Notes: a model not told the origin generated them from the sequence alone. 64,000 nucleotides of DNA from Brooklawnia sp032229645 (GCA_963722295.1 CAVRLB010000001.1:620001-684000), one strand, 5' to 3'; shown: positions 26,407 through 35,710, counted from the first letter of the stretch. Numbers and translations: made by a program.

Positions 26407-28635
26407 ATGCTGCTACTGGCCATCGCCATAGCCGCAACCCTGGCAGGAGTCTGGCTGTTCGTACGGGGCAGTGTGCGGCTGTATCGCCAGCTGCGCCAGG
26501 GCCAGCCCAGCCCGCAGCGGCTGACCCCGCCCGGCCGGCGGCTCGCCGTGATGGTGCGCCAGATCCTCACCCATGAGAGGTTCACCGCCCGGCCGGTGGT
26601 CAAGGTGGCGCACTGGTTCGTGATGATGTCATTCATCGTGCTGGTGCCCACCTTGGCGGCAGCATATGCCCAGACCATCGACCCGCTGGCCGGGCTGCCG
26701 CTGGTCGGCGGCTGGCCGCCGTGGCAGTGGGCGGTGGAGTTCTTCGCCTGGACCGGTCTGATCGGTATCATTGCGCTGGTCGTGGTGCGGGCGCGCTTCA
26801 GCCAGCCCGAGGTGGACGCACACGCCGCCAGAGATTGGAAGTCCCGCTTCTACGGCTCGACCCGCTGGCAGGCCTACTTCGTCGAAGCTGTGATCGGGGC
26901 CGTGGTGCTGTGCGTCATCGGTCTGCACGCGGCAGAGAACGCCCTGCTGCGCCGCGATCCGGCGACCGCGGCCGAGGGCAGCTGGATTCATTTTCCGACG
27001 ACATATTGGCTCGGCAGCCTGCTGCTCGGCCTCAGCCCCGCCACTTTGGCGGCGCTGGTCAGCTGGATCGCGCTGGCGAAGATCCTGATCTCGATGACCT
27101 GGATGGGCGTGGTCGGCTACGGCGTCACCATGAGTGTTGCCTGGCACCGGTTCCTCGGTGTCATCAATGCCTATGCCAAGCGCGAGCCGAACAACGAGCC
27201 CGCCCTGGGCGCGGCAGCCCCGATGCTCATCGACGGGGAGCCCTTCGACATCCGCACCATCGACGAGCTGCCCGAGGATGCCAGCTTCGGTGTCACGACG
27301 GTCACCGATTTCGGCTGGAAGGCCCTGCTCGACTTCGCCTCGTGCAGTGAATGCGGACGATGCCAGGATCTGTGCCCGGCCTGGAATACCGGCAAACCGC
27401 TATCGCCGAAACTCTTCACGCTGGCCCTGCGCGATCACGCGGCAGCGGCTCTAGCTCCCGGCCGGGCCAAAGCTCAGGTACACAGCCCGGATCTGCTGGC
27501 CAGCCTGGCCGCCGCCAAAGCGGCAGGTGAGCTCGGTGATTCCGCTCCGGTCAGCGCCACCACCGAGCTGATCGGAGCGGTGATTGACCCTGATGTGCTG
27601 TGGGCCTGCACCACCTGCGGCGCCTGTGTGGAGGCCTGCCCGGTCGATATCGAGCATGTCGATCACATCCTCGACCTTCGGCGCGGCGAAGTGATGACCA
27701 AATCGCAGTTTCCCGCCGAGTTCTCTTCGGTATTCAGCAACCTCGACAATAGACAGAATCCGTGGGGATCACCGGCCCGCGGCCGCCTCGCGTGGACGAA
27801 AGGTCTCGGCTTCCCGGTGCCGGTCGCGGGCGAGGATATCGGCAGCCTCACCGAAGTCGACTACCTGCTGTGGGTGGGCTGCGCGGGCGCCTACGACGAG
27901 AAGGCGAAAAAGACCACCCGCGCCGTCGCCGAGCTGCTGCACCTGGCAGGAGTCAGCTTCGCCATCCTCGGCACCGCCGAAACCTGCTGCGGCGACCCGG
28001 CCCGCCGGGCCGGGAATGAGGCCTCCTACCAGATGGCGGCCGTGCAGAATATCGAGACCCTGACCGAGCTCGGGGCCAACCAGATCCTGGTCACCTGTGC
28101 GCATTGCTTGAACACCCTGTCTCGCGAGTACAAGCAGCTGGGCGCCGATTTCAAACTCACCCATCACACCCAGCTGCTGAACAGGCTTGTCCGGGAGCAC
28201 CGGCTGGAGCTGACTGCGCCCACCGAAGATGAGCGCACCCCGATCACCTATCATGATCCCTGCTATCTGGGTCGCCACAACGGCGAATACCAAGCACCGC
28301 GCGAGTTGCTGGCGCAGCTTCCCGGCACTGAACTGATCGAGATGAGCCATCACGGGCCGTCCAGCATGTGCTGCGGGGCCGGCGGGGCCCGGATGTGGAC
28401 CGAGGAGACCATCGGAACCCGGATCAGTGATTCGCGGCTTGCCGAGGCCGCCGATACCGCTGCCGCGACCGTGGCCACGGGCTGCCCCTATTGCTCGATC
28501 ATGCTCGGCGATGCGGCTGCAGGCAGCGAATCGGCTCCGGTCGTCCAAGATGTGGCGCATCTGGTTCTCGCCAGCGTCAAACGCGGAGAGCGGGGCGGCG
28601 CGGAGCCCGCCCCGGCTGAGCCCGGCCCGAGCTGA
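26407..28635 (+). CDS. Membrane FeS oxidoreductase, EtfD/HdrDE-like (ETF:quinone reductase)
   Basis: A 742-residue membrane protein in three parts. The N-terminal 230 residues have several helices with His residues (KVAHWF, GLHAAE, VAWHRF) that could bind haem b, as in HdrE/NarI-type domains. Two 4Fe-4S sites follow (CSECGRCQDLCP near 312 and CTTCGACVEACP near 401). The C-terminus has two CCG cysteine domains (AETCCGDP and SSMCCGAG). This matches mycobacterial EtfD (Rv0338c), which links ETF to menaquinone. With etfBA downstream, it probably reoxidises ETF at the membrane. The ATG at 26407 fits the GAGAGGA site better than the GTG at 26398. Confidence 0.88.
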   Translation: MLLLAIAIAATLAGVWLFVRGSVRLYRQLRQGQPSPQRLTPPGRRLAVMVRQILTHERFTARPVVKVAHWFVMMSFIVLVPTLAAAYAQTIDPLAGLPLVGGWPPWQWAVEFFAWTGLIGIIALVVVRARFSQPEVDAHAARDWKSRFYGSTRWQAYFVEAVIGAVVLCVIGLHAAENALLRRDPATAAEGSWIHFPTTYWLGSLLLGLSPATLAALVSWIALAKILISMTWMGVVGYGVTMSVAWHRFLGVINAYAKREPNNEPALGAAAPMLIDGEPFDIRTIDELPEDASFGVTTVTDFGWKALLDFASCSECGRCQDLCPAWNTGKPLSPKLFTLALRDHAAAALAPGRAKAQVHSPDLLASLAAAKAAGELGDSAPVSATTELIGAVIDPDVLWACTTCGACVEACPVDIEHVDHILDLRRGEVMTKSQFPAEFSSVFSNLDNRQNPWGSPARGRLAWTKGLGFPVPVAGEDIGSLTEVDYLLWVGCAGAYDEKAKKTTRAVAELLHLAGVSFAILGTAETCCGDPARRAGNEASYQMAAVQNIETLTELGANQILVTCAHCLNTLSREYKQLGADFKLTHHTQLLNRLVREHRLELTAPTEDERTPITYHDPCYLGRHNGEYQAPRELLAQLPGTELIEMSHHGPSSMCCGAGGARMWTEETIGTRISDSRLAEAADTAAATVATGCPYCSIMLGDAAAGSESAPVVQDVAHLVLASVKRGERGGAEPAPAEPGPS

Positions 28636-28716
28636 TTCTTGCCCGCCACGGCAGGCCCTTTCCGACCCACGCTCCTAGAGATTCCCTCCAAGACACCTGG
28701 AAGAAAGGCAGAACCA

Positions 28717-29502
28717 ATGCGAATACTGGTCTGTGTCAAGTACGTGCCCGACTCGACAGATGATGCCGAGTTCACCAGCGATCACACCCTCGCCCGGCCC
28801 GACGACGCGGGTTTGCTCTCCGAACTGGACGAATACGCCATTGAGCAGGCACTGCAGCTGCGCGGCCGGCTTCCCGCACCCGTGCAGGTCACCGCGGTGT
28901 GCATGGGACCCGACGGCGCGGAAACCGCCCTGCGCAAAGCCTTGCAGATGGGCGCCGATGACGCGGTGCTGATCTGCGATGAGGCGATCGCGGGCAGCGA
29001 CGTCTTTGCCAGCACGCTGATCCTGGCCGCCGCGGCCGGCAAGATCGGCGATGTCGGCCTGATCGTGTGCGGGATGAGCTCCCCCGATGCCGGAACTGGG
29101 GTCCTCCCGGCGCTGCTCGCCGAGCGGCTGGGCTGGCCGCTGCTGAGCCTGGCTGCTCAGGTGGACGCCACCGGCTCCGGGCTGGCCATCACCCGCACAG
29201 ACGAGCTCGGCACCCGCACAGTGCAGGCCGCGCTGCCTGCCGTGCTCAGCGTCACCGACCAATCCGGCCAGCCCCGCTATCCCACCTTCAAAGATGTGCT
29301 CTCCGCAAAGAAGAAGCCTCTGGACTATCTCGAGCTCGATGATCTGGAGGTGCCCGCGGTGCTCGTCGGCTCCGATGCCGCCCGGGTGCAGGTGATCGGC
29401 ATCGTCCGCAACCCGGATCGGGCGGCCGGGCGGGTGCTGCCTGGTGACAGCGAACTCAGTCTCGACGAACTCGCCAGCTTCGTGGCCACGGCACTTCAGT
29501 GA
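28717..29502 (+). CDS. etfB: Electron transfer flavoprotein subunit beta
   Basis: A 261-residue ETF beta subunit beginning MRILVCVKYVPDST, with the AMP-binding region (VTAVCMGPDGAETALRKAL) and GADDAVLI typical of the family. It pairs with the alpha subunit just downstream to form the FAD/AMP heterodimer that accepts electrons from flavin dehydrogenases. The open frame begins at 28639; the ATG at 28717 is the conserved start. Lying in the amine-oxidation operon, it is probably a dedicated ETF rather than the beta-oxidation one, which is inference. Confidence 0.94.
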   Translation: MRILVCVKYVPDSTDDAEFTSDHTLARPDDAGLLSELDEYAIEQALQLRGRLPAPVQVTAVCMGPDGAETALRKALQMGADDAVLICDEAIAGSDVFASTLILAAAAGKIGDVGLIVCGMSSPDAGTGVLPALLAERLGWPLLSLAAQVDATGSGLAITRTDELGTRTVQAALPAVLSVTDQSGQPRYPTFKDVLSAKKKPLDYLELDDLEVPAVLVGSDAARVQVIGIVRNPDRAAGRVLPGDSELSLDELASFVATALQ

Positions 29503-29513
29503 AAGGCAGCTCA

Positions 29514-30473
29514 GTGAACAGCAGCAGTGTGAATACCGTCCTTGCCGTTATCCCGACCGCAGCCGGCGTCCCCGATACGGTGGCCGCCGAACTGCTCACC
29601 TTGGCCCGGTCCATGGGCACGCCGGTGGCTGTGGTGAACGAGGAGCTGACCGACCAGGCTCTGGTCGAGCTGGGGCGCTACGGCGCCAGGGAGGTTCGCC
29701 AGGTCAGCTGCCCGCAGCTGACCTCCACCTTGTGCGTGGCGAAGGCTGCGCTGCTCACCCAGCTGGCCCGCGACCTCGATACCGGGCTGGTACTGCTCGC
29801 CAGCGGAGCCGAGAACAATGAGGTCGCCGCGCTCACTGCAGCGAAGCTGGAGGCGGCCCTGGTCACCGATATCACTGGGGCCGAACGCGAGGGCCAGGCG
29901 ATCTCGGCCCAGAAGCCGGCCTGGGCGGGCCGCTATACCGTCACTGTCGGTATCCGCGCTGAGGCCGCTGTGCTGACCTTGCTGCCCGGAAGCCTCCTGC
30001 CCGAGCAATCTCCGGTCATCCCGCAGCTGGTCAGCGCTAGTTTCAGCTATCAGCCGGCCACGGCTCAGGCAGTGGTGACGGCCTGCGAGCCTCTGGTGGC
30101 CACCGGACGTCCGCCGCTTGGCGATGCGGCGGTCGTCGTCGCCGGTGGACGCGGCGCAGAAGGTGATTTCAGCCTCGTCGAAGAGCTTGCCGATACTCTC
30201 GGCGCAGCCGTGGGAGCATCTCGTGCCGCGGTGGACGCCGGCTGGGCACCCAGCAATCTGCAGATCGGGCAGACCGGCAAATCCATTTCTCCGAAGCTGT
30301 ATATCGCCGTCGGCATCTCCGGGGCCATTCAGCACATGGCGGGCGCTCGATCGGCCCAGCAGATCGTCGCCATCAACAGTGATCCGGACGCCCCGATCCA
30401 TTCGGTCGCCGATCTCAGCATTGTCGGCGATCTGAACACGGTGATCCCCGCGCTGATCCAGCGATTGGGCTGA
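29514..30473 (+). CDS. etfA: Electron transfer flavoprotein subunit alpha
   Basis: A subunit of about 319 residues with the C-terminal FAD domain: VVVAGGRGAEGDF, GASRAAVDAGW, QIGQTGKSISPKLYIAVGISG and the AINSDPDAPI loop. All flavin-contact regions look intact. The GTG at 29514 has AAAGG about nine bases upstream. A GTG at 29499 overlapping the etfB stop is also possible. It is the last gene of the plus-strand operon and ends next to a convergent SDR gene. Confidence 0.94.
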   Translation: MNSSSVNTVLAVIPTAAGVPDTVAAELLTLARSMGTPVAVVNEELTDQALVELGRYGAREVRQVSCPQLTSTLCVAKAALLTQLARDLDTGLVLLASGAENNEVAALTAAKLEAALVTDITGAEREGQAISAQKPAWAGRYTVTVGIRAEAAVLTLLPGSLLPEQSPVIPQLVSASFSYQPATAQAVVTACEPLVATGRPPLGDAAVVVAGGRGAEGDFSLVEELADTLGAAVGASRAAVDAGWAPSNLQIGQTGKSISPKLYIAVGISGAIQHMAGARSAQQIVAINSDPDAPIHSVADLSIVGDLNTVIPALIQRLG

Positions 30474-30493
30474 CCGGGCGCGGACCCGCCCGG
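30474..30493. terminator. GC-rich hairpin between convergent etfA and SDR
   Basis: CCGGGCG at 30474 pairs with CGCCCGG at 30487 across a 6-nt loop, immediately after the etfA stop and ahead of the convergent SDR stop. More G/C-rich complementary sequence follows. There is no U-tract, so termination is plausible but unproven. Confidence 0.4.
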
Positions 30494-30515
30494 GGTGCGG
30501 GCCCGCCCAGGGTGC

Positions 30516-31295
30516 TCACTTCATGTGTTTGCCGCCATCGACGTTGAAGGTCGCACCGTTGACGAAGCTGGCGCCTTCGGAGAGCAGGAAATTGACGACC
30601 TCGGCGATCTCGGTCGGCTGGCCGACTCGTCCGAGCGGAATATTGGAGGCCATCGATGCCTTGCGGTCGTCGGTCAACTTGCCGCCCATGATCTCGGTGT
30701 CGATAGGTCCGGGACAGATGCAGTTGGTGTTGATGCCGTACTGGCCGAGCTCGCGGGCGCCGCCGCGGGTCAGACCGATGACCGCAGCCTTGCCAGCTGC
30801 ATAGGCGATCTTGCTGAACGTGCCGCCACCGTCATAAGCGGTGATGGACGAGAAGTTCACGATCCGGCCGACGCCGGCCTGCATCATGCGGTGGGCACAG
30901 TGCTTCATCATCAGCATGGTGCCGCGTCCGTTGACGGCCATCACCTTGTCGAACTCGTCGGCGGTCAACTCGAGCAGCGGTGTCGGGCAGGCGATGCCCG
31001 CCACATTCGCCAGGCCCACGACCTGGGGAAGCTCGGCGTCGATGCGCTCCCAGGTGGCCTTCACCGATTCCTCGTCCGCGATATTGCACACGGCGCCGAC
31101 GACCTTGACGTCGGGAAACTCCGCGGCAAGTTCGGTGGCAAACTCGGTCACTGCCGGGTTGAGGTCAAGAGCCGCGATATTGAAGCCCGAGCTGGCGAGC
31201 TTGCGTGCGACGTGGCGTCCGATACCAGCCGGAGCCCCACAACCGCTGACTACTGCCGTGCGCTGCTCGGGGAAGGCATTTCCGGTTTCCGACAT
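30516..31295 (-). CDS. SDR family oxidoreductase (D-sorbitol/polyol-DH-like)
   Basis: A classical SDR of 259 residues with SGCGAPAGIGRH at about 17-28, NVAGIA, NFSSITAY and YAAGK as the catalytic Tyr-Lys. The C-terminus (NGATFNVDGGKHMK) is typical of FabG/polyol dehydrogenases. The frame continues upstream to 31403, but the ATG at 31295 has a near-perfect AAGGAGG site. It diverges from the RpiB-transketolase genes across 188 bp. Oxidising a polyol to the ketose used by that locus would fit, but so would a link to the amine cluster. Confidence 0.88.
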   Translation of the reverse strand: MSETGNAFPEQRTAVVSGCGAPAGIGRHVARKLASSGFNIAALDLNPAVTEFATELAAEFPDVKVVGAVCNIADEESVKATWERIDAELPQVVGLANVAGIACPTPLLELTADEFDKVMAVNGRGTMLMMKHCAHRMMQAGVGRIVNFSSITAYDGGGTFSKIAYAAGKAAVIGLTRGGARELGQYGINTNCICPGPIDTEIMGGKLTDDRKASMASNIPLGRVGQPTEIAEVVNFLLSEGASFVNGATFNVDGGKHMK

Positions 31296-31483
31296 TCGAT
31301 TCCTCCTTGTAAGATGCCCGCACCACTGCAGACAGCAAAATGAGATCCTGGCGGCGGCCTTATCCAGGGAACCGTTGTGAACCCATCGGTCGCACGCCTT
31401 CACGCAATCATATATCTTAGAGGGAAGGGCGGCGCACCGGACTGGCCCGCCATGATCATCATCTTCGCGGGAGAGGAAGATTC

Positions 31484-31924
31484 ATGAAGCTTGCATTTGG
31501 CTGCGACCCCAACGCGGCAGAACTCAAGAAAGCACTCATCGCCAAGGCCGAATCACTGGGCCACGAGGTGACCGACTTCGGCTCACAGGACCCGATCTAC
31601 GCCAATGTCGCTGCCGAGGTTGCGCATGCGGTCGCCGACGGCAGGTACGACCGCGGGGTGGTGGTCTGCGGCACCGGCATCGGCGTGTCGCTGGCCGCGA
31701 ACAAAGTCAAGGGCGCCTACTGCGCGCTGCTCGCCGATCCCTACTCGGCCCAGCGCGCCACCCTGAGTAACAACGCGAACATGATCGCCATGGGCGCCCA
31801 AACCACCGGCATCGAAACCGCCAAGGTCTTGCTCGAGCTCTACCTGGCGAACACCTTCGATCCCGGCTCGCGCAGCGGGGCCAAGGTCGCCCGGGTCGTG
31901 GAGATTGAGGCAGAACAGCTGTGA
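31484..31924 (+). CDS. RpiB/LacAB-type sugar-phosphate isomerase
   Basis: A 146-residue isomerase of the RpiB/LacA/LacB family. The active-site strand VVCGTGIGVSLAANK (Cys62, Thr64) and SNNANMIAMGAQ are intact. The usual N-terminal DHAG motif reads CDPNA, so the Asp is kept but the His is not, which points away from plain ribose-5-phosphate isomerase. Family members in tetritol pathways (EryI, DerI) convert D-erythrulose 4-phosphate to D-erythrose 4-phosphate. It overlaps the transketolase N-subunit gene by 4 bp (GTGA), so they are coupled. Confidence 0.88.
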   Translation: MKLAFGCDPNAAELKKALIAKAESLGHEVTDFGSQDPIYANVAAEVAHAVADGRYDRGVVVCGTGIGVSLAANKVKGAYCALLADPYSAQRATLSNNANMIAMGAQTTGIETAKVLLELYLANTFDPGSRSGAKVARVVEIEAEQL

Positions 31925-32772
31925 GCCAGCGGGTAGCCGAACTCGAACTACATGCCGCCCGGGCCCGCCGCAATGTCGTCCGGATGATCGAGACGGGTCA
32001 CTCCGGCCATCTCGGCGGAGCCATGTCGGCGATCGACGTCATCACAGCGTTGTACTTCGACGTCATGAACGTCGATCCCAGCCGTCCGGATTGGTTTGAA
32101 CGCGATCGTTTCTTGCTGAGCGCCGGCCACAAGGCCATGGGCCAGTACGCGGTTCTCGCCGAGCGCGGCTACTTCGACGCCGCACTGCTCGATACCTACG
32201 GCGGCATGAAGACCGCCTTGGGCGGGCATCCCGATATGCACAAGCTTCCGGGCATCGAGGGCAACACCGGCGCGTTGGGCCACGGCCTGTCGATCTCGGT
32301 TGGTATGGCGCTCGGCCTCCGGCTGGCCGCCACGGGCTCGCGGGTCTTCACCGTGCTGGGCGATGGCGAGCTTCCGGAAGGCTCCAACTGGGAGGCTGCT
32401 GCCGCAGCGGCCCATCACAGGGTCGACAACCTGGTTGCGATCGTCGACAACAACGATCTGCAGATCTCCGGACGTGTCGGCGATGTCATGAACATGGCAC
32501 CGATTGCAGGCAAGTTCGAGGCCTTCGGTTGGGCCACCCGCGAGATCGACGGCAACGACATGCCCGAGATTCTCGATGCTCTGGGCGCGGCGCCGTTCGT
32601 GCCCGGCAAGCCGAGCGTGATCGTCGCTCACACCATCAAGGCCAAGGGAATCAGCTTCGCCGAGGACAATCTGGCCTACCACTACTGGAAGCCGGCTGCA
32701 GGCGAACTGGAGCGGGCCGTCATGGAACTGGACGCGACGATCGCCGAATGCGAACAGAAGGTGACCCGATGA
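31921..32772 (+). CDS. Transketolase, N-terminal (TPP-binding) subunit
   Basis: A 283-residue subunit corresponding to the first third of a full transketolase. GHSGHLGGAMSAID, HKAMGQYAVL, GALGHGLSISVGMA and the TPP/Mg motif GDGELPEGSNWEAA ... NNDLQ are present. It starts with GTG overlapping the RpiB stop and ends overlapping the C-subunit start. Split transketolases are common in sugar-catabolic loci (for example apulose-4-phosphate transketolase AptAB), where they act on pathway-specific ketose phosphates. Confidence 0.94.
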   Translation: MSQRVAELELHAARARRNVVRMIETGHSGHLGGAMSAIDVITALYFDVMNVDPSRPDWFERDRFLLSAGHKAMGQYAVLAERGYFDAALLDTYGGMKTALGGHPDMHKLPGIEGNTGALGHGLSISVGMALGLRLAATGSRVFTVLGDGELPEGSNWEAAAAAAHHRVDNLVAIVDNNDLQISGRVGDVMNMAPIAGKFEAFGWATREIDGNDMPEILDALGAAPFVPGKPSVIVAHTIKAKGISFAEDNLAYHYWKPAAGELERAVMELDATIAECEQKVTR

Positions 32773-33701
32773 GCCAGTTGACCGATCCTCGTAAGGAATT
32801 CGGACGAGCGGTGACGGCCCTGGCCGCCGACAATGATCGCATCGTGGTGTTGTCGGCGGACTCTGGAAAGAGTTCGGGTTTCGGCGATTTCGCCAAGGCC
32901 TACCCGCAGCGCTATTTCGAGTTCGGCATCATGGAGCAAGGGGTCACCGGTATCGCTTCGGGTTTGGCCACCACCGGCCTGATTCCGGTCTTCGCCGCGA
33001 TCGCCCCGTTCGTTACCTCCCGCAGCTTTGAGATGGTTCGCAACGACCTGGGCTACATGGGTCAGAACGCCAAGATCGTCGGACGCAACGGCGGTCTCAC
33101 CTACTCCGATCTGGGTGCCACGCACCACTCGCTGGAGGACTACGCGATCATGCGAATGATCCCCGGGCTGGTGGTTTTCGCACCCAGCGATCCGGGTGAG
33201 ATTCGCAGCTGCGTGGCCGCGATGATCGACCATGTCGGTCCGACCTATATGCGCATCGGCGCCCAGGGACTGCCGGATCTCTTCCCCGAGGAACCGGTCG
33301 CCATCGGCAAGGGACGTCAGCTGCGTGAGGGCGGCGATGTCACGATCGTCAGCACCGGTTACGAGTCGGTTCAGACCGTTGCTGCCGTTGAGATGCTGAC
33401 GGCAGCCGGCATCTCAGTCGACCTGATCGGCATGCCCACGCCTTCACATCTCGACGCCGAGTTGATCACCGCCTCAGCCGCTCGCACCGGCGCGGTCGTC
33501 ACAGTGGAGGAGCATTACGAGACCGGTGGCCTGGCAGGCACGGTCGCCGAACTGCTCTGCCGTGAACAACCCACGCGGCTGCTGCCCATCGGTGTGCCGC
33601 ACGCCTACCAGCCGGCCGGACCCTACGACGGACTACTGGCCAACGCGGGAATCGACGCCGACCAGATCGCCCGACGGGTCATCGCTTTCGTTGGACACTG
33701 A
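32769..33701 (+). CDS. Transketolase, C-terminal (Pyr and C domain) subunit
   Basis: A 310-residue partner of the N-subunit. It carries the pyrimidine-binding domain with the catalytic Glu in FEFGIMEQGVTGIASG, the THHSLEDYA loop and the C-terminal transketolase domain (VVTVEEHYETGGLAG). The ATG at 32769 overlaps the N-subunit stop (ATGA). Together they should form one alpha2beta2 transketolase that transfers a two-carbon unit. A strong hairpin follows 26 bp after the stop. Confidence 0.94.
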   Translation: MSQLTDPRKEFGRAVTALAADNDRIVVLSADSGKSSGFGDFAKAYPQRYFEFGIMEQGVTGIASGLATTGLIPVFAAIAPFVTSRSFEMVRNDLGYMGQNAKIVGRNGGLTYSDLGATHHSLEDYAIMRMIPGLVVFAPSDPGEIRSCVAAMIDHVGPTYMRIGAQGLPDLFPEEPVAIGKGRQLREGGDVTIVSTGYESVQTVAAVEMLTAAGISVDLIGMPTPSHLDAELITASAARTGAVVTVEEHYETGGLAGTVAELLCREQPTRLLPIGVPHAYQPAGPYDGLLANAGIDADQIARRVIAFVGH

Positions 33702-33727
33702 AGGCGCCGAAACGAATCTGTATACAC

Positions 33728-33766
33728 AATGATGGGCTGTCTTCCCGAGGACGACAGCCCATCATT
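33728..33766 (+). terminator. Terminator hairpin after split transketolase
   Basis: A perfect 14-bp inverted repeat, AATGATGGGCTGTC at 33728-33741 and its complement at 33753-33766, with an 11-nt loop. It lies 26 bp after the transketolase stop, so the RpiB-transketolase transcript probably ends here and the kinase gene has its own promoter. Confidence 0.7.
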
Positions 33767-33947
33767 ATCAGCGGTGACCTGCGCCACTCCCCCATCCGGG
33801 GGCGTGCAAACCATGGATCGTGTATGATTTAAATGCCCGGGACGGCCAACTCGACTGTGGCCGGGCACCCGGATTCCCGCAGCAGCGAATACCGAATCAG
33901 TAACCACCACCTAGACGCAGGCAGCGTCTGTACCTGAGGAGTCGTCG

Positions 33948-35684
33948 ATGACTCGTGTGTTCAATGATCCATCAAACTTCGCACTTGAGGCCGTGTCCGG
34001 AATGGCGTCGGCCTACCCGCAATACCTGAAGGCAGTGCACGGCGGTGCGGTGCGCGCGACCGCCAGCCCGACCGGCCAGGTAGCGGTGATCGTGGGCGGC
34101 GGATCTGGCCACTTCCCCGCTTTCGCCGGATGGGTCGGCCCAGGCATGGCCCATGGCGCCGTCTGCGGCAACGTCTTCGCCTCGCCGTCGGCGTCCCAGG
34201 CATATTCGGTCGCCAAGGCCGCCGACAACGGCGGCGGCATCATCATCAGCTACGGCAACTACGCCGGTGACGTGCTGCACTTCGGACAGGCCGCCGAGCG
34301 ACTGCGTGCCGAAGGATACGACGTGCGCACCATCGAGGTGTCGGACGATGTCGCATCCGGTCCACGCGACAACACCCGCAAGCGTCGCGGAGTCGCCGGC
34401 GATGTGGTCGTCTTCAAGATCGCCGGTGCCGCAGCCGAGCGCGGCCTGACCATCGACGAGGTCACCGAACTGGCCTGGCGAGCCAACGATCGCACTCGTT
34501 CGCTGGGCGTCGCCTTCGACGGCTGCACGCTGCCGGGCGCCGGCGGGCCGCTCTTCCATGTGCCAGCCGGACAGATGTCGGTGGGTCTGGGCGTGCATGG
34601 CGAGCCGGGCGTCTACGAGGTACCGATGGGTACCGCCGCCGAAATCGCCGATCTGCTGGTCGACGGCGTGCTCGCCGAGGCCACCCAGATCGGCACCGAC
34701 GGCTACTCGGGCCACTGCATCGTCCTGCTGAACGGGCTCGGCACCGTCAAGTGCGAAGAGCTCTACGTGGTGTGGAACCGGGTCGCCGAGCGGCTGACCG
34801 CCGCCGGCATCACTGCCGTGCTACCCGAGGTGGGCGAGCTGATGACCAGCCTCGACATGGCCGGTATCTCGCTGACCATGACCTTCCTCGACGACCAGCT
34901 CGAAGAGCTCTGGCGCGATCCGGTCGATACCATCTCACTGCGCCGCGGAGCGGTCACCGTGCGGGCCGAACGCGAGGTCGCCGACGACACCAAGGAGGCC
35001 GTCGCTCCCATCATCGCGGGCAGCGAGGCCTCCCAGGAATTGGCGGCCACCGTCGTCAAAGCACTGGAGATCATGAAGCAGGTCACCATCGATCGCGAAC
35101 CCGAGCTGGGCAGGCTCGACGCGATTGCCGGCGACGGCGACCACGGCCAGGGCATGCGTTTCGGCGCGACCGGGGCCGTGCAGGCAGCGCATCAGGCCGC
35201 CGAAGCAGGTGCGGGTGCAGGTACGGTGCTCGTGCGCGCGGGCGCTCAGTGGGCCGAGAGCGCCGGCGGTACCTCGGGCGCCTTATGGGGTTCGATCCTG
35301 ACCGCCGTCGGCGGCGCGCTGGGCGATGAGCAGCCCGCATCGTCCGAAGCGATCGTGGCGGGCGTGCGCGACGCGGTGGATGCCGTGCAACGCCTCGGTG
35401 GCGCCAAGCCCGGCGACAAGACGATGGTGGACGCATTGGTGCCGTTCACGGAGACCTTGAGCGCCAGGGCCGCCGAGGGCCTCGCGCTTGCGGAAGCCTG
35501 GCAGCAAGCCACCAGCACCGCGCAGGCTGCGGCCGACGACACCGCGACCTTCGTGTCAAAGCTCGGGCGTTCTCGTGTCCTGGGTGAGAAGTCGCTCGGC
35601 GTACCCGACCCGGGGGCCATCTCGTTCTGCATGCTGATGCAGGCCATCGGTGACGCGGGACTGTTCGCGTCCTGCTCAAAGTGA
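33948..35684 (+). CDS. DhaK-DhaL fused ATP-dependent dihydroxyacetone/tetrulose kinase
   Basis: A 578-residue single-chain kinase. The DhaK domain (about 1-330) has VGGGSGHFPAF and the His of LGVHGEPG that binds the carbonyl substrate covalently. The DhaL domain (about 370-578) has the Asp cluster AGDGDHGQGM that binds Mg-ATP. Plain dihydroxyacetone kinase is possible, but enzymes of this type phosphorylate D- or L-erythrulose in actinobacterial tetritol pathways, which fits the neighbouring RpiB gene. TGAGGAG precedes the ATG by about eight bases. TATGAT at 33823 is a good -10 candidate, but no -35 is clear. Confidence 0.92.
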   Translation: MTRVFNDPSNFALEAVSGMASAYPQYLKAVHGGAVRATASPTGQVAVIVGGGSGHFPAFAGWVGPGMAHGAVCGNVFASPSASQAYSVAKAADNGGGIIISYGNYAGDVLHFGQAAERLRAEGYDVRTIEVSDDVASGPRDNTRKRRGVAGDVVVFKIAGAAAERGLTIDEVTELAWRANDRTRSLGVAFDGCTLPGAGGPLFHVPAGQMSVGLGVHGEPGVYEVPMGTAAEIADLLVDGVLAEATQIGTDGYSGHCIVLLNGLGTVKCEELYVVWNRVAERLTAAGITAVLPEVGELMTSLDMAGISLTMTFLDDQLEELWRDPVDTISLRRGAVTVRAEREVADDTKEAVAPIIAGSEASQELAATVVKALEIMKQVTIDREPELGRLDAIAGDGDHGQGMRFGATGAVQAAHQAAEAGAGAGTVLVRAGAQWAESAGGTSGALWGSILTAVGGALGDEQPASSEAIVAGVRDAVDAVQRLGGAKPGDKTMVDALVPFTETLSARAAEGLALAEAWQQATSTAQAAADDTATFVSKLGRSRVLGEKSLGVPDPGAISFCMLMQAIGDAGLFASCSK

Positions 35685-35710
35685 CCGCGTCGAACCGACA
35701 GGAGACCGCC

